DNA of 64,000 nt. Source: Limnomonas spitsbergensis. Lineage: Eukaryota > Chlorophyta > Chlorophyceae > Chlamydomonadales. A program made the translations under genes and the position numbers. The notes beneath the pieces are model-generated. The model saw nothing but the letters and a program-made list of their open reading frames with translations, searched no databases and was not told the origin of the DNA. Positions 63,917 through 64,000 of this stretch are shown here, in pieces (within the stretch, counting starts at the first letter, position 1; each line of letters begins with the position of its first letter). The stretch is from contig JAYJMM010000079.1 of the NCBI GenBank assembly GCA_037349105.1, positions 1,178,001 through 1,242,000 on the forward strand, read 5' to 3'.

Positions 63917-64000
63917 CTGCGCGTGATTGCACCAGCAGGGGGCAACTGCATCAGTGCACTGTTTGAGGGCAATTCAGCTAAGATTTCTTCGCCACGCCCC

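Overview
This is a nuclear genome window from a eukaryote, most likely a green alga. The reasons are the Arabidopsis-type telomeric heptamer TTTAGGG scattered in interstitial tracts, a nuclear gene for plastid ribosomal protein bL35 with a presequence, an alternative oxidase gene, and genes split by many GT-AG introns. A repeat-rich prasinophyte is my best guess, but that is inference. No gene here is bacterial in style. Genes had to be rebuilt by joining exons across introns, and the reading phase closes at every junction of the four complete genes.

Layout from left to right. 1489-4171 (minus): internal exons of a GT21 ceramide glucosyltransferase-like gene. 5095-9170: three large minisatellites and two abutting MITE-like elements. 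10062-14141 (plus): plastid bL35, 4 exons, 110 aa. 15639-38726 (minus): a 479-aa peroxisomal acyl-CoA oxidase/dehydrogenase-family protein ending in the PTS1 signal SRL, with 15 exons spread over 23 kb. 39108-42706 (plus): a compact 357-aa mitochondrial alternative oxidase, divergent from the acyl-CoA oxidase across 381 bp. 45379-59691 (plus): a 789-aa HSP110/HSPA4-type chaperone with 17 exons and heat-shock elements upstream. About 60215-60880 (plus): a frameshifted tyrosine-recombinase remnant. 63821-63916 (minus): one exon of a mitochondrial carrier running off the right edge.

The main discovery candidate concerns the introns. Most large introns of four genes are filled by tandem arrays that abut a splice junction. 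In many of them the unit is a copy of the exon edge itself: the last 20-60 nt of an exon plus its donor, or the acceptor plus the first 20-50 nt of the exon. Clear cases are acyl-CoA oxidase exon 10 (about 26 copies with a 794-bp higher-order period), HSP110 exon 9 (14 copies) and HSP110 exon 12 (6 copies). Other arrays amplify the polypyrimidine tract of the acceptor, including a 3.5-kb satellite of about 150 units of 23 bp. The alternative oxidase gene, in the middle of the window, has none. Most arrays therefore carry many decoy splice sites. Four families of short interspersed inverted-repeat elements account for much of the remaining non-coding sequence.

Functionally, the intact genes cover peroxisomal fatty-acid oxidation, cyanide-insensitive respiration, cytosolic protein folding and plastid translation. 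Only the acyl-CoA oxidase/alternative oxidase pair shows a layout (shared divergent promoter region) that suggests possible co-regulation.
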